The notes under the pieces: generated by a model
What the model saw: the letters and a program-made list of their open reading frames with translations, nothing else
Databases searched by the model: none
Told to the model about the DNA's origin: nothing
Position numbers and translations under genes: made by a program
Source: Plakobranchus ocellatus
Taxonomy: Eukaryota; Mollusca; Gastropoda; Plakobranchidae
Assembly: GCA_019648995.1 (NCBI GenBank)
Contig: BLXT01008007.1
Coordinates: 4,813-25,757 of the forward strand
DNA length: 20,945 nt
Direction of reading: 5' to 3'
Shown here: piece after piece, positions 7,584-19,026 of the stretch
Layout of the letters: each line of letters starts with the position of its first letter
How positions within the stretch are numbered: the first letter of the stretch is position 1

Positions 7584-9458
7584 TAAATCAGGGAATAGAG
7601 CTTAAATTTAATCCCATATACAAAACTACAGGAAAGTTACAAAAGATGTTTTGCCTTAGTTTAGTTTCATAACATTAAATCACAACGCTATAGAAGCCCT
7701 CCACGTTAACGAAATGTTAAAAAATAGTAATCCGCTAGACAATAATCATCTTTTTGTATGTGTGTGTAGACATGATCATGCAGAATAACCTAATAATTAC
7801 AAAGTATGAAAGGATAGTTTTTGTCTGTACATATTTTTTTGAATGAAGGTACACAATTTTACAGACCTTTTGCAGCTTTCCTTACTAAGAAAGCAATCAA
7901 ACTTGCCGAGTATAAATCGCCACACAGTAAAATTACAGAGCCGTTAGTCCTGTCGGATCATATTGTAGATTATTCATGTTGATTGAACAATATATATGTA
8001 TGAATAAATCCACAGCGCTTCGATTGAAGTTACCTTACTTTTTGCTTTGAAACTTGTGGGACAAAATGGCCGATGGAATAAGGAACTAAATTGTTTTCTG
8101 GTTGGAACCGGTTTTACACACACATCTTGTCACAAGGAAGCTATCTGAGCACTTTTTCACCAATCAGATGAGAGAACGATCTATGTTTTTTTAAAAGGGA
8201 AAAAAGATCGTGGGGAGGGGACGAGAGAAAAGAGTATTATTGCGATCTTTTTTATTTCCATGTCTTCCTTGTAGGCGCCAATTACTTTTGAGAATTACGT
8301 TTTTTTGCCTCCCTCCCTCCACCAGCCACAAAAATCACATATTGCACAGCTGCGAGCTAGGCCCTTCATACCTAATAACAGTGTTTTAAAGTTTTTCCTT
8401 TTTTTTTTTTTTCAAATGTGTTCTTCAATGCTACATCAGGTCAGATTGTTTCTCTACATGAAATCATTCAACCATTATTTTGGCAAATTCAATGCCTGTT
8501 TCTGCGGGGGCTTACACAAGCAATTCATCCAGGTAGATCTTTGTAATTTACTGAAGAACGTTCCATTCCATGGTTTCCAATTATAGTTATTATTCTCTGG
8601 TGCACAGGGTGACAAAACTATTCATAGCTCTCTAGTTTCCTTCTCTTTACAGAGCAACGTTCGTTGGGTCAGATGAAACATTAACAGGTCGCTTCCTTCA
8701 TAAACCACTTGACACTGATTGTGATACAGTACATATAATAAGCAGCCTCGATTAATCGTGATAAATTATAATCAAGAAAGTATAAAGCTAACATTAAAAC
8801 TAAACAAACAATTCAAATAGGAGGGTTGAGATTATCAGACGATTTTTCGAGACAGATCAACAGGCGGTCCTGCGTCTAGCCTGCACAATCTTCGAGATGG
8901 ATTTAATTACAAAATATTAGTCATGTCATGCTGCTCTGTAACCCAACTCTCTTCCTTTCTTTTTTCTCCCCTGTTTATGCCCCTCAAAAAAATCAAAGGT
9001 AAGGAAACCTAAGTCTGTAATTAAACAAAAACATTAATAAACAGCAGCTGGCAAATACCGACATACATTTTTTTTCAAAATTAGTCGGCTTTTTTTTTTT
9101 ATTAGTAAATGCTTATCTTATGTCCAGTTGTCCATTCTTTCTTTCTTATTTTGTTTACGCTTTCAGCTCATTTTGTCTCCAAAACTTCTATCAATTTCCC
9201 TCTTTTTCCTTTTCATCTCTCCATCTGTCATATTCTCTTTTTCTGTGGCGGCCTCTATTTCTCCTTCCAATGAAAAAAATACGTTTTCCTTGTCATGTTT
9301 TTGTTGTTAATGGCGGGGGTAATGGAGGTGAATGAGAAAGTGAAGTTGATGTCGAAAATAATTATAGAAGTGAGTGTATAGAGAGGGTGCAGGCGGAGGT
9401 GGTTGGTACTTGTAATATATAGAAGGCAGTGTGGAATATAATATTGAGAGATGGTGTC
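7584..9458. other. AT-rich non-coding stretch, no confident gene
   Basis: Contains T-runs (8401-8412, 9068-9100) and a pyrimidine-rich 9130-9245 segment. Short open frames at 8305-8586, 9120-9335 and 9128-9310 look like low-complexity translation. ACAAAATGGCCGATGG at 8062 is a good start context, but the frame stops after seven codons and has no donor. The only item worth a separate entry is the acceptor-linked frame at 8653. Confidence 0.5.
8653..8755 (+). CDS. Possible short terminal exon
   Basis: An excellent acceptor, TAGTTTCCTTCTCTTTACAG, ends at 8652. In the frame starting at 8654, 33 codons follow to TAA 8753-8755, encoding a protein-like stretch (ATFVGSDETLTGRFLHKPLD then 13 more residues). 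This frame needs a phase-2 upstream exon, so it does not join directly to the exon at 5924-5945 (phase 1). The length is well within chance. The acceptor is the main support. Confidence 0.18.
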
Positions 9459-9628
9459 AATCATACTGTGTGGTGTGTTTTGCTGTTGGTATGTCATACA
9501 AGTGCGTTGTGTTCCACTGGTAGAATGACATACAACTGCGTTTTGTTGTATTGTTAGAAATTCATACAGTTGTGTTGTTTTGTTCTTTTGGAATGTCATA
9601 GAACTGCGGCGTGTTGTAGTGTTTGATT
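9459..9628. repeat. 34-bp minisatellite, about five copies
   Basis: The anchor CATAC/CATAG recurs at 9462, 9495, 9529, 9563 and 9597, a spacing of 33-34 bases. Each copy is followed by variants of AACTGCGTTGTGTTG and TGGTAGAATG. The copies are well diverged, so the array is old. Confidence 0.8.
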
Positions 9629-12278
9629 GTCAAATTGTCACAATGGCTTAGTGCTGTTTAGTTATAGGTCTAGCCTGTGACAATGATTTCTTTTAAATAG
9701 TCTAAAAAACAGCAGCCATTCCAGTCTTGCCGTAAATTGAATGAAAAGTTTATGAATTTGAATCAAGAATAATTTTAGAACAGCTATTTACTTTCCACAA
9801 CTATTTGAATCTACAAGCCTACTAATCATCAACGGTTATCTCTCAGCGATATCTGCAAGCTCCCCAACAATCTCATTTTGTTTTCTCCTAGACCCATAGC
9901 TTAAAGCTTCTATAAATTACGTCATACAATGTACAGGCTAGGAGCCCCTACTTAGTCAATATAACTCAATCAACTCATTTTAGAATCTTCCATCTTATGT
10001 AATCAAGATTGGCTTAAAATGTTGACCAATCAATTATTCTCAATTCTCTAGTCGTAGTCGAAGCCTATCTGGTCACTATTAATTGACAATCTAACAATTT
10101 CTGTAAACAATGTTCTCACAACCTTAAAAACTTTCTAGAAATCCCTCGATCTAAAATAATGATAGCGCTGTTAAAATAAAAAATTTAGTTCACTAGTTTG
10201 GCGGGATAATAATAAACAATAATATATCGAAAGATCAGCCATTCCGAGTCTAGATAAGTGTCAAAAGAATGTCACATAAAGACTGCGTGTTGTCATTGTA
10301 GAACCAGAGAGACTTTCCTGAGATATTAAGCTGAAAGATGCTTGTGATTTTAGAAAAAAGTTTTCCGTTTCTCAGAGTATCCTTTCTGTCTTGAAGATGA
10401 AGAAAATCAACATGCAATGCTGTTGTGCTAAAAAATTATTGAAGTAGAAAGTTATTTAATTACTATTGCCCAGTACCTTGTTATATTACACCTCTGGGTT
10501 TTCAACAAGTTACTCAAAGTACATTGAAGTTAAATCACTTATGATAAAATGAATTGAAATTTGAAAGGTTAAAAAATTTGAGCATACACTTTATGAGCGC
10601 CAGGATTACTCTTAAGAAAGGGATCTACAGGTCATAGCCGCAGCTCGGTTAGTTTAGGACGGCACTAACGTGGTCATGAATGGAGATATGTGAATCAAAG
10701 ATGATGTAATGATTGATCAGCATATAGAGTGTAGAATATTTTAAAAGAGAAAGTAAAAATTTTACTTCAAGATCGGTGTAGAAATAATAATAAAAAAAAA
10801 CAACTTCTAGAATACTATTACATGGAAAAAAAATCATAACATTACTTACTGCTATGCAAACAGCTCGTTCCATTATTCCATGTTTGTATCATTCAGACAC
10901 CAAACAATAATAAAAGAAACATAACATTATGACGATCAATCTGTTGAGTTAACTTAAGGAGAACATTGTTCTAATTGGAATACCGAACTTAAAATAATAT
11001 TTAGCTGAAGTCAATAAATTAATCTTTCTTCAAAGGAGGGGCACCAGGGCAGGGTTGCTGGGACATAAAGCATTGAGGTTAGGAGCGACTTGGATTTCAG
11101 ACGGTAATTATGTTTACAGCAACAGGAATGATTTGGACGCCAAACAGAATTCAAGGAGAAACCAAGGGCGGTGAAGCCAGGAAATTTCTAGATAACACCT
11201 AGGACACCAAAAGGACAGCGAAATGACACAGCTGCTTGCTGCCGTCACACACGAACTTTCTCTTGTAATTTCTTCTGCTATTCCAGACTGGAAAAAAAAT
11301 AACCCACGCACGCACTGGTCGCAGTTACTTTGTTGTAGTCTTAATATTCTAGCAATGACAAATAATTTCGATAGCTCAAAGGGCATTAATAATAACTACC
11401 AATTAAATGGTCATACTGTCGAGCTTTACAAAGAGCAGACAAAAACTTTACAGTGGATTATTTTGTTTCACTAAAATCTAGAGCCTCCTAAAACCCGCTC
11501 TCATATACAAATACTAGGGGTCAAAATGTGGTCTCATATAAAGATAAATATCTCATGAAATTTATGGGACTTGTTTCTCCTTAAACACGAAATCTATTTT
11601 AGCAGTTATTCAATACTAATGTAAAAATTACAACCATAGAGCTAATTGCTTTAGGCACAGACAATCCTTTCACAACCACTTCCAACTTAATTAGACAAAT
11701 TGAAATATGATTCGAATTGACCGAACATACTCCTGTATACAATGGCTGCTTGTGTCCAAAGCTCAAAAGTTCATGTCACTCCAACACATATATTTGCCAA
11801 GTTAAAAGCCTCTTTGAACTGTGGTTAATCTTAATTGATTTCATATAATAAAACTCAATATCTTTTTTACACTGCAAAAATTATGGACTCCCCCTTCCTT
11901 TAGTAAACAACTCTTTGCCTATTTGAATATGTATCAAATATCACAAAATATTCTAAGCAGTGGTACCCACAGTATCTTGCGCTATTCTTTACAAATTTAA
12001 AGAGAAAAAAATGAGTCATGGAGACAAAACGAATAGAAAACTGCATATCCTCTAAAGGAAATGACACATGTGGACTCTAACAGGACTTGAAGGACAAGAA
12101 TCAACTATTCTAAAATGCCTCGTGCATTGGAAGAAATAAAGAGCTGGCAAATCAGGAAAATAAACTTTTCAAAACGAAAAGTAGGTCTACAAGAAATACT
12201 TAGGGGAAAAGATGACAGAAGATAGTGGAAGATACAGAGAGGGATACTTCGCCTCGTAAAAAAAGGTTTGTGTTGATA
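9629..12278. other. Long AT-rich intergenic or intronic stretch, no supported gene
   Basis: No repeat array, RNA gene or convincing exon was found. On the minus strand ATG at 10873 runs eight codons to a GTAAGT donor at 10849, a possible tiny first exon but weak. The overlapping open frames at 11114-11474 on both strands show no recognisable motif. Confidence 0.5.
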
Positions 12279-12945
12279 TGAGGAGGGAGGAGGAAAATAA
12301 ACACGAGTAAGAAGAGGAAGAGCGAGAGGAGGAGATGGTCAAAACAGAAGTGGGTGTAGAAGAAAGAAGTAGGAGAAGGAGAAGAATTTTAAAGGAGGAA
12401 GCGAAGGAGGAAGAGAAAAAAGTGGACTAGAAAAAGAAGAAAGGGAAGAGAAGATGAGGAGAAGCAGGAAAAGGAAAAAAGAAAAAAAAAAGTCGAGAAC
12501 GAGAAAGAGCAGAAGAAGAGAAAATAAAGGATTGATTTATTGATTATTGGCATACCCAATTCACCATTAAGCGGTCATCTCAGGGGTAAATCAAGGAAGC
12601 CGTACAAGAGAAAGAAAAGATCATGGAAGAATTAAAGAGGAAGAAAATGAGGAAGAGAAGTAAGAAAAGGAGGAGGTAAGGAGAAGGAGGAGAAGGAAGC
12701 AAACAAGGAAATGGGAGGAAGAGTAGCCAAAATAGGAGAAGGTAGAGAAGTGCAAGAAAGGTAAGGGGAAGTAGGTGGAAAAGGAGAAGGAAAAAGAGAA
12801 AAAGGATGAGGTGGACGAGGAGGAAAAAGAGGAATAGAGAAGGAGGAGGAAGAGGCGGAGAAAAGAAAACGTGGAAGAGGAGAGGGGAGAAGAGATGACG
12901 GCGAGGAAGAGGAGGAAGATAGAAAGGTAAACAGAACAGCTGAAG
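12279..12945 (+). repeat. Polypurine (GGA/GAA-rich) low-complexity blocks
   Basis: The plus strand is almost all A and G in 12279-12528 and 12606-12945, separated by a ~75-base ordinary sequence. The units are irregular GAGGA/GAAGA words rather than a strict tandem repeat. The 150-codon minus-strand open frame that spans it (rich in Ser, Phe, Leu) reflects the composition and starts at GTG. Such asymmetric tracts can adopt triplex structures. Confidence 0.85.
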
Positions 12946-13701
12946 TCTTTCAGGGAAAAAACTGAGACGTTACACGGTAGCAAATGAAGACAAGTACATG
13001 TAAGATCTCTCCTCCTTCTCTTCTGAGTTTTTTTACACAAGTTAAATTTAACATCAAATCGGGAAGTATAATGCAGTAACACAGAATCAAACTCTATATG
13101 ATATTAGCCTAGCTATGAACAAAACTCGTCAGACGTTTTGATTGTGCATTGTACTCAAAGTGGTCATCATTAAAAAAGAAAACAATATATATATATAATT
13201 TCTCCTTAAACTCCTATGCTCTTTTTCAAACTCATGATTCCTAAACCTACTGGCTAATTAAGAACCATTATAATGTTCAACCTTGAAAATTAGGGAAAAA
13301 AAACTTTAAAGAACATTAAGTTTTAATTATTCTAATTATTCTGTTTTAGTCATACATTAAAGTTTTGCTTCAAATTTAAATAGAAAATGCCACTTCGTTC
13401 ACAGCACTGCATTTTTTCTGAATAAGCTAATGTAGCTGCAACAAAGCGAGCTCAATTACGAAAAAAGGGCGACATCCATCTGCTCGAAAATGTGAAGCCA
13501 AGTTTCCATATTGTTTGGTTACTTTTCTAAAGAAATGGGAATTAAACTGAGCTCAATTCTATATGTAGAGTGAAATAAGTGCAATCAAAAATATTCATTA
13601 TTTTGTTAATGTTCTGACAATCAAAATTGTCTTGATATGGACCTCTAATCCTGTAGGGAAAGAATGGTGATTCGAAGTCAGCTTAGAATCAGTAGAGAGT
13701 G
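12946..13701. other. AT-rich stretch without genes
   Basis: Contains a short (TA)n at 13187-13197 and no recognised gene, RNA or repeat array. Confidence 0.5.
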
Positions 13702-14384
13702 TCATCTTTCATAAAGTTTTCTTAGTCAGAATGAAAATCTCGGTCTGAGTCAGAGCCTACAAACCTTGTCGAATAACAGAGCTGCAGCAGGGCAAATTTT
13801 TTTCCAGAAATAGCAATCACGTTTTTACTTGAAATTTTGTCCACAGAAACGGGTGGACCTGCACGACCTGTTCACGATGTGAAAGGAACATAATATGCAA
13901 ATACAATCGAGGCTTAAATGCAGTTTATAAAAAGTTATCTCATTAAGTTTCTAAGGATGAAAATCTCAGTCTGAGTCAGAGCCCACTAACCGTGTCGAAT
14001 AAAAAAGCTGCAACAGTTATTTTTTCTCCAGAAATAGCAATCGTTTTGAATTAAAAATTTTTCCACAGAGATGGGTGGACTTGCACGACCTGTTCACGAT
14101 GTGAAAAGAACATAATATGCAAATACAATCGAGGCTGTAATGGAGTTTATAAACTTTATCTCTTACAAGTTTTCTTAGGATGAAAAACTCAGTCTGAGTC
14201 AGAGCCTACCAACCGTGTCGAGTAAGAGCTGTGGCAGGGCACATTTATCTCCAGAAATAGCAATAACGTTTTTTTACTCGAAAATTTTTCCACAGAATCG
14301 GGTGGGCCTACACGATCTGTTCATGATGTGAAAAGAATATATATGCAAAACAATCGAGGCTTAAATGGAGTTTATAAAAATTTC
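13702..14384. repeat. ~224-bp tandem repeat, three copies
   Basis: Copies are aligned on ATGAAAA at 13731, 13957 and 14180 (periods 226 and 223). Strongly conserved blocks are TCTGAGTCAGAGCC, CCAGAAATAGCAAT, GTTCACGATGTGAA and CAATCGAGGCT. Each unit has a TTCAC-GAT-GTGAA dyad (one mismatch in unit 3). Units 1 and 2 carry the octamer ATGCAAAT. No long open frame runs through, so satellite-like or element-internal DNA is more likely than a coding repeat. Confidence 0.88.
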
Positions 14385-14776
14385 TCTGTCCCCAAAAATT
14401 AATGTCATCCTCAGGTTTTTCCTAGGGAACAAGGTCCTTTACAAAATTACACCAAAGTTTTGAGCTACGACAACACTAAGAAGTGGTATCAAGTATTTGC
14501 TTTTATTCCAATGTCATTCCAAAGTCATCTTGATGTTTTATACATTTTTCTTTGTCTGTTACTGTATTTCTTTGTTTCCATTGACTTGAGAAAACAAATG
14601 CACGAAGAAAAATTGATCCAGTCTTTGCATTCAGGTTTATAATAAAAAAATATACATCCTGAGCTTTATCTCAAATTTAAAAACCTCAGGCTTCGCATTG
14701 TTCATACTTTATCTGTTGATCTGCTTCAGTGTGTGTGTTTGTATGTATGTGTGTTTGAATTCACCTACTCTTACTA

Positions 14777-14778
<2 letters not shown>
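14385..14778. other. Unannotated stretch
   Basis: AT-rich with a (GT)-rich word near 14730-14755. A 60-codon plus-strand frame at 14460-14642 has no recognisable features. Confidence 0.5.
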
Positions 14779-14823
<45 letters not shown>

Positions 14824-14827
14824 TCTC

Positions 14828-14859
<32 letters not shown>

Positions 14860-15055
14860 CTTCTCTCGCTTTCTTTCCCTCTCTCTATCTCTCCTTTTCT
14901 CTCGCTCCATCTTTTTAATGTCTTTATCTATCTCCCCTCTCCATTATCCTCTTTCTTCCTCTCTAAGATAGAAATCGCAATTTCTCTCTCCACTCTTTAC
15001 CTTTCCCTCTCTCCGCCGCTCTCTTCATCTTTCTCCTTCTCTAATTCCTCTCTCA
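14779..15055. repeat. (CT)n and polypyrimidine tract
   Basis: Pure CT to 14820, then CT interrupted twice by CTCCTTCTCTCGCTTTCT (offset 38 bases), then irregular pyrimidine-rich DNA to about 15055. The open frames through it encode only Leu/Ser/Phe and are composition artefacts. Confidence 0.92.
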
Positions 15056-15465
15056 CGCGCGAGCGCTTCGTTAATTATTTATTCTTATTTTTTTGTTTTT
15101 CAAAAATACTGTATGACAGCATAAAACAAAGTTTCATTTTATTTTCTAAAGACAAAAAAAAAGGCACATACATGTAAAAATGTAACAGTATTAGGCAAGT
15201 AAAAACTGAGACAGAGCGAACGGCCTGCCCTTAGCTAGAAATGACTGAGGAAAAATGACAGGCGCTCGAGTGCAGCCGTTGTAAGACAAGATTCTCAAAA
15301 ATGTGCAGAATAATATTATGTCTTCCTTAATGTTCACATTTCTAATCTGTAGAGAGCAAGTATATTATTCGAATCCAAATCCTAACGAGGAAGTCTCTTT
15401 TCTCTTGTTATTAGATATCGGATTATTTTTTTTTTTCAGCTGCACCTCTCTCTCCACTCATGTTG
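15056..15465. other. Unannotated stretch between repeats
   Basis: Begins with cacgcgcgagcgc, a small CpG cluster, and otherwise shows nothing recognisable. Confidence 0.45.
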
Positions 15466-16211
15466 TTCTAGCTGCTTTGATTTCTTTACTACTGCTCCTG
15501 CAGCTATTGATTTCTTTACTTGTACTGCTATCATTTTTGCTGCCATTATATTCTTCACTACTGCCTCTCCTGCTACCACCATTCCTCTCCCTATTATTGA
15601 TTTCTTTACTAAAATACTACTACTGCTGCTGTTCTGGCTGCCATGGGTTTCTTTACTACTGCTGCTCTTGCTGATACCGTTCTCGCCGTTTTGATTTCTT
15701 TCATACTGCTTCTACTGTTCTTGGTGTCACTCTGTGCTGATTTCTTCACTACTGCTGCTACTATTGTTGCTTCTACTGATTTCTTCACGATTATTGCTAC
15801 TGACCTTGCTAGTAGTGATTTCTTAACTAATGCTCTATTGTTCTTGCTACTACTGATATATTTTCTACTGCTGCTACTGATTTCCCTATTTTTGTTCAAC
15901 TGATTTCTTCACTACAGCTGCTCCTGCTGCTACTCATCTCTTAATTGGTGCTGCTCTTGCAGCTATTGATTTCTTTTCTACTGCTGCTCCTGCTACTGCC
16001 ACTGTTCTCCCTGCTTTTGATTTCTTTATATTGCTGCTGCTGTTCTTGCTGCTACAGATTTATTTCTTATTGCTGCTCCTGCTGCTTCTGATCTCTCAAT
16101 TAGTGCTGATCTTGCTATAGCAGAGCCGCCATTGATTTTTTTTTCTACTGTTACTCCTGCTTTGCCTGTTCTATCTGCTACTGCTGCAGCTGTTCTTGCT
16201 GCTATAGATTA
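15466..16211. repeat. TGATTTCTT / CTG-rich degenerate minisatellite
   Basis: About 745 bases built from units that start TGATTTCTTTACTACTGCTG or variants and continue with CTGCTCCTGCTACT-type triplets, at variable spacing of roughly 40-60 bases. The first ~430 bases stay open on both strands because the units are multiples of three there (repeated DFFTTAA on the plus strand, AAVVKKS on the minus). Later units break the frame, so coding is unlikely. Confidence 0.85.
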
Positions 16212-16640
16212 AGTGCAATACCAGGATCCGGTGTCTACCTGCAGATAAACAAGCGGCTTCCACAAGCCCGGAGACATTGAGCTACACTGCTCAAGCTGAG
16301 CGGTCATTTCAAATCAAGGAAAGTTGCCTGAAGGGACAGAACACATTTGTGTGGGGAACACGAAAAAAATGCTTATCGTGTGACGAAAAATGATCGCAGA
16401 TTTAACCTAGGATAAGTTATCTAACCCCTGAGCGATACCTTCTGAATCGGTCAGAAAGGCGCCATGATCGTGGGAGCAGGACTATTGCAAGCGGTCTAAC
16501 GACGAACCGCACCGTACATGGAGATTATCGGTGCCCATTGGAGGAAAAGCGGCAGCTACCATAAGCCCGAAGAAGCGAAGCAAGGAGCCCAAGTCGTGCA
16601 GTAGCTGCTGTATCTAATCAATAATCTGGAGGACTGATCT
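16212..16640. other. GC-richer island with an internal direct repeat, identity unknown
   Basis: Base composition shifts abruptly from the flanking DNA. Segments at about 16243-16275 and 16540-16575 are similar (AAGCGGCTTCCACAAGCCCG versus AAGCGGCAGCTACCATAAGC). A GCGGT...ACCGC stem lies near 16490-16512. No open frame exceeds 60 codons. This may be a fragment of a repetitive element or of a non-coding exon; I do not recognise it. Confidence 0.4.
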
Positions 16641-17117
16641 TGAAAGAAATAAGACTGTTTACAAAGATATCAATTTTAAGGAGCAACTTACATATTCTTC
16701 CTGTTCTTGTTGGAACCATTCCATTGGAAACTTCTTTAAAATAGTAAAAAAACGTCCTGTCGTTCAAAGTTAATATATATGCTACTTAAGCTAAATCTAG
16801 ATCTATGTGAACATGCATACTTTTGTGCTTGAAACATTCGTGAGACTTGACCTTCAACAAAAGAACTTTAGAAAGTAAGCAAGCTATTTAAACAATCAAA
16901 TGATGGAAACTTCTTCGCACCTCACATGACGCGAGGTCTCGGATTTGTGAGTAACAGTTAGAGTACAAATCATACTCTGTTGTGTGCCGCAATAACGGAG
17001 TAGATTAAGAGTTATTTAGAATACATTTAGAACACATGTTAAGAGAGATGGTTTTCGCCATCTCACACATTCTAAAGGACAGTATGATATTCCTGAGAAA
17101 ACAACTTGACTGATCGT
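16641..17117. other. AT-rich stretch without genes
   Basis: Nothing recognisable. tctagatct words occur near 16797 as elsewhere in the window. Confidence 0.45.
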
Positions 17118-17456
17118 TCACAGATCTATTTTTTTTAAATTCTGGTAATTCCATTGAGCGCGCTCGCGTTTCTCGACCTGTCCTTTTCTCAAAGTGGAAT
17201 TTAATTGCTTATTCTTGAATTCTGAAAAACTGACCAGCATTAAATCTCTAAATTCCATGCATGCGCACACACCAGACTTCACGGCTATCAATTGAAGCCT
17301 AGTGTTGACACATTGAGGGAATTTAGAGAGTTTCTTTGCATTTTCACGGAAGACCGTCAACGGTGGGGCGTCCAACACTTTTCGTGTTAACGCACGGTAA
17401 GACTCGTAGGTTTCAAGTGAGTTTGCATCAATAACAACATCATAATCACGAATATG
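17118..17456 (-). CDS. Possible exon or decayed gene fragment, unknown protein
   Basis: On the minus strand an acceptor-like CCTCCCCTTCTTTGAAAG ends at 17457. The next 112 codons are open to TGA 17120-17118. The first ~60 residues have balanced, protein-like composition (HIRDYDVVIDANSLETYESY then a PPLTVF segment). The later part is Lys/Glu/Asn-rich and may be past the true exon end. There is no ATG until well inside the frame, so it would be an internal or terminal exon. I do not recognise a family. It is on the same strand as the ankyrin exon, 13 kb upstream of it, but nothing shows they belong together. An open frame this long can occur by chance in a window this size. Confidence 0.27.
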   Translation of the reverse strand, partial: HIRDYDVVIDANSLETYESYRALTRKVLDAPPLTVFRENAKKLSKFPQCVNTRLQLIAVKSGVCACMEFRDLMLVSFSEFKNKQLNSTLRKGQVEKRERAQWNYQNLKKIDL

Positions 17457-17636
17457 CTTTCAAAGAAGGGGAGGTTTATTTTTTTAAAGATTATTTGCCA
17501 TGACAAGATCATTCCACGGAGGGCATCTATTAAATCCACAAAATAAGGTACAAATTAGACGGCCTTTGGTTTCCCAGTTCCAGCAGATATTTGAGATAAA
17601 CTGGATAGCTTTAGTTACGGTCTCACTCTTTTGCTT

Positions 17637-17932
17637 CACCACCACTTACACCGCAACCACCATTGCCACCACCATCACCATCATCGTCAACACCGCCACT
17701 ACTATCACCAATACCGCCACCACCACCACTATCCCAAAACCATCACCATCACCACAATCACCACCACTTACACCGCCACCACCACCACTATCCAAAACTT
17801 TTTCCACCACCACCACCACCACCAACAACAACAACAGCAAAAACAACATTATCATTGTTTTTATATATCAATTACCTCACCACCACCATCATTATTATCT
17901 TCATCATCATCATCATCATCATCGTCGATAGC
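17637..17932. repeat. CAC/CAT-rich trinucleotide low-complexity tract
   Basis: Irregular CCACCA/CATCAC triplets, ending in (CAT)n at 17896-17927. Open frames in all plus-strand phases (poly-Thr, poly-His, Pro/His) show it is composition, not coding. Confidence 0.92.
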
Positions 17933-19000
17933 AACAGCATAATTCAAACTAACATCTTTTCTTCCATACGCGCTATCACATCATTCTTTCCATTCCTTTT
18001 TAAAAAGGTTTTTTTATCGTATCATCTTTAAAATACAGACATTTACGCTCATGTTCCACTACTCAAACCTATCCTCAGTTAACCTCATAAAGTTATTCTT
18101 GCCACACTTTCCTATTACCTTTGACTAAAAACTTTCAAGAAAAGTTATTTTCTGTCTACCTCTACTGCGTTTGTCTACAATTTTTCTGGTGATTGCTAAG
18201 TGTTCTAAACCTTGTGTCGGCAAATAAGACCTTAAAACTTTAGTTGCCTCTGTCTTATGATTTTAATTAGTGATCACTCAAGACTAACCTCTTTCAGCAC
18301 CAATTCATTGGACTTTTTTCCGCCCAATAAATCCTCATCATTCTTCTGAAAAATCACATCTCTACTGCCTCTAGTTTTCTGTCTGTTTCCTTGTTTATTG
18401 TCTATCGCTCACTACTATATAATAGTAGGGGCCTACTGGTCATACATATTTATATTTTCATTAGCTTATTTTGGTTTTCATACTTATGCTTCTGTTTCCC
18501 AGTATTGGTTTCTCTTCCGTTAGGTAGAGGTAATATTCGATTTGTACTCCCTAAATTGACTGTACACTCTTGTAAGCCTCACCTCCGTGGAGATTTCTCA
18601 GACTGACTACATAATAAATTCATAAGACAGGCAGAAGCAATTTGAATGACGTTTGTGTCTTGAGAATTAACTTAATATGTCTTTCCATTGTCTTTTATTT
18701 TAACATGTGGATAACAGGGGAGTCTACACCTACGTGTTCAGATCTATTGGAGAAGAAGCTATGAAGCAGGTTTGTGATCTTACGTGCCTGCGGTACACCT
18801 GGTATAAACGAATAATACCTAGAAACGTGTGGATATTGTCTCGGTAAAAGTAGATTTGTTTAATATTGTCAGAATAAGTCTTTGAAGTAAGTCGGATAAT
18901 TCCGTCAATTACTGTCAAAACCTATTGCTGGTTTTCATAATTTCACTAAGACAACTGATATTTCCTGGAACACAAAATTAAAGAGCAAATTTTCAACGCC
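17933..19000. other. AT-rich stretch without supported genes
   Basis: Frames at 18391-18606 (plus) and 18730-18918 (minus) show no recognisable motif or splice context strong enough to call. Confidence 0.45.
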
Positions 19001-19026
19001 ATTTTTCTCTTTTGCTTGGGTTGCAG

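Noticed and set aside
10850..10873. A minus-strand ATG with eight codons to a GTAAGT donor
   Set aside because: No CpG context, an upstream short ATG frame directly before it, and no downstream exon; ATG plus donor at this distance is expected by chance in 21 kb.
12621..13082. A 153-codon minus-strand frame
   Set aside because: Most of it is the polypurine tract read as Ser/Phe/Leu, and the start is GTG.
16212..16260. A minus-strand V-D-T-G-S string resembling the aspartic-protease motif of retroelements
   Set aside because: It lies in a very short frame with no flanking protease, reverse transcriptase or integrase sequence on either side; most likely chance.
17646..18031. Overlapping frames encoding poly-His, poly-Thr and Pro-rich proteins
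   Set aside because: All three plus phases are open, which shows the CAC/CAT composition rather than coding.
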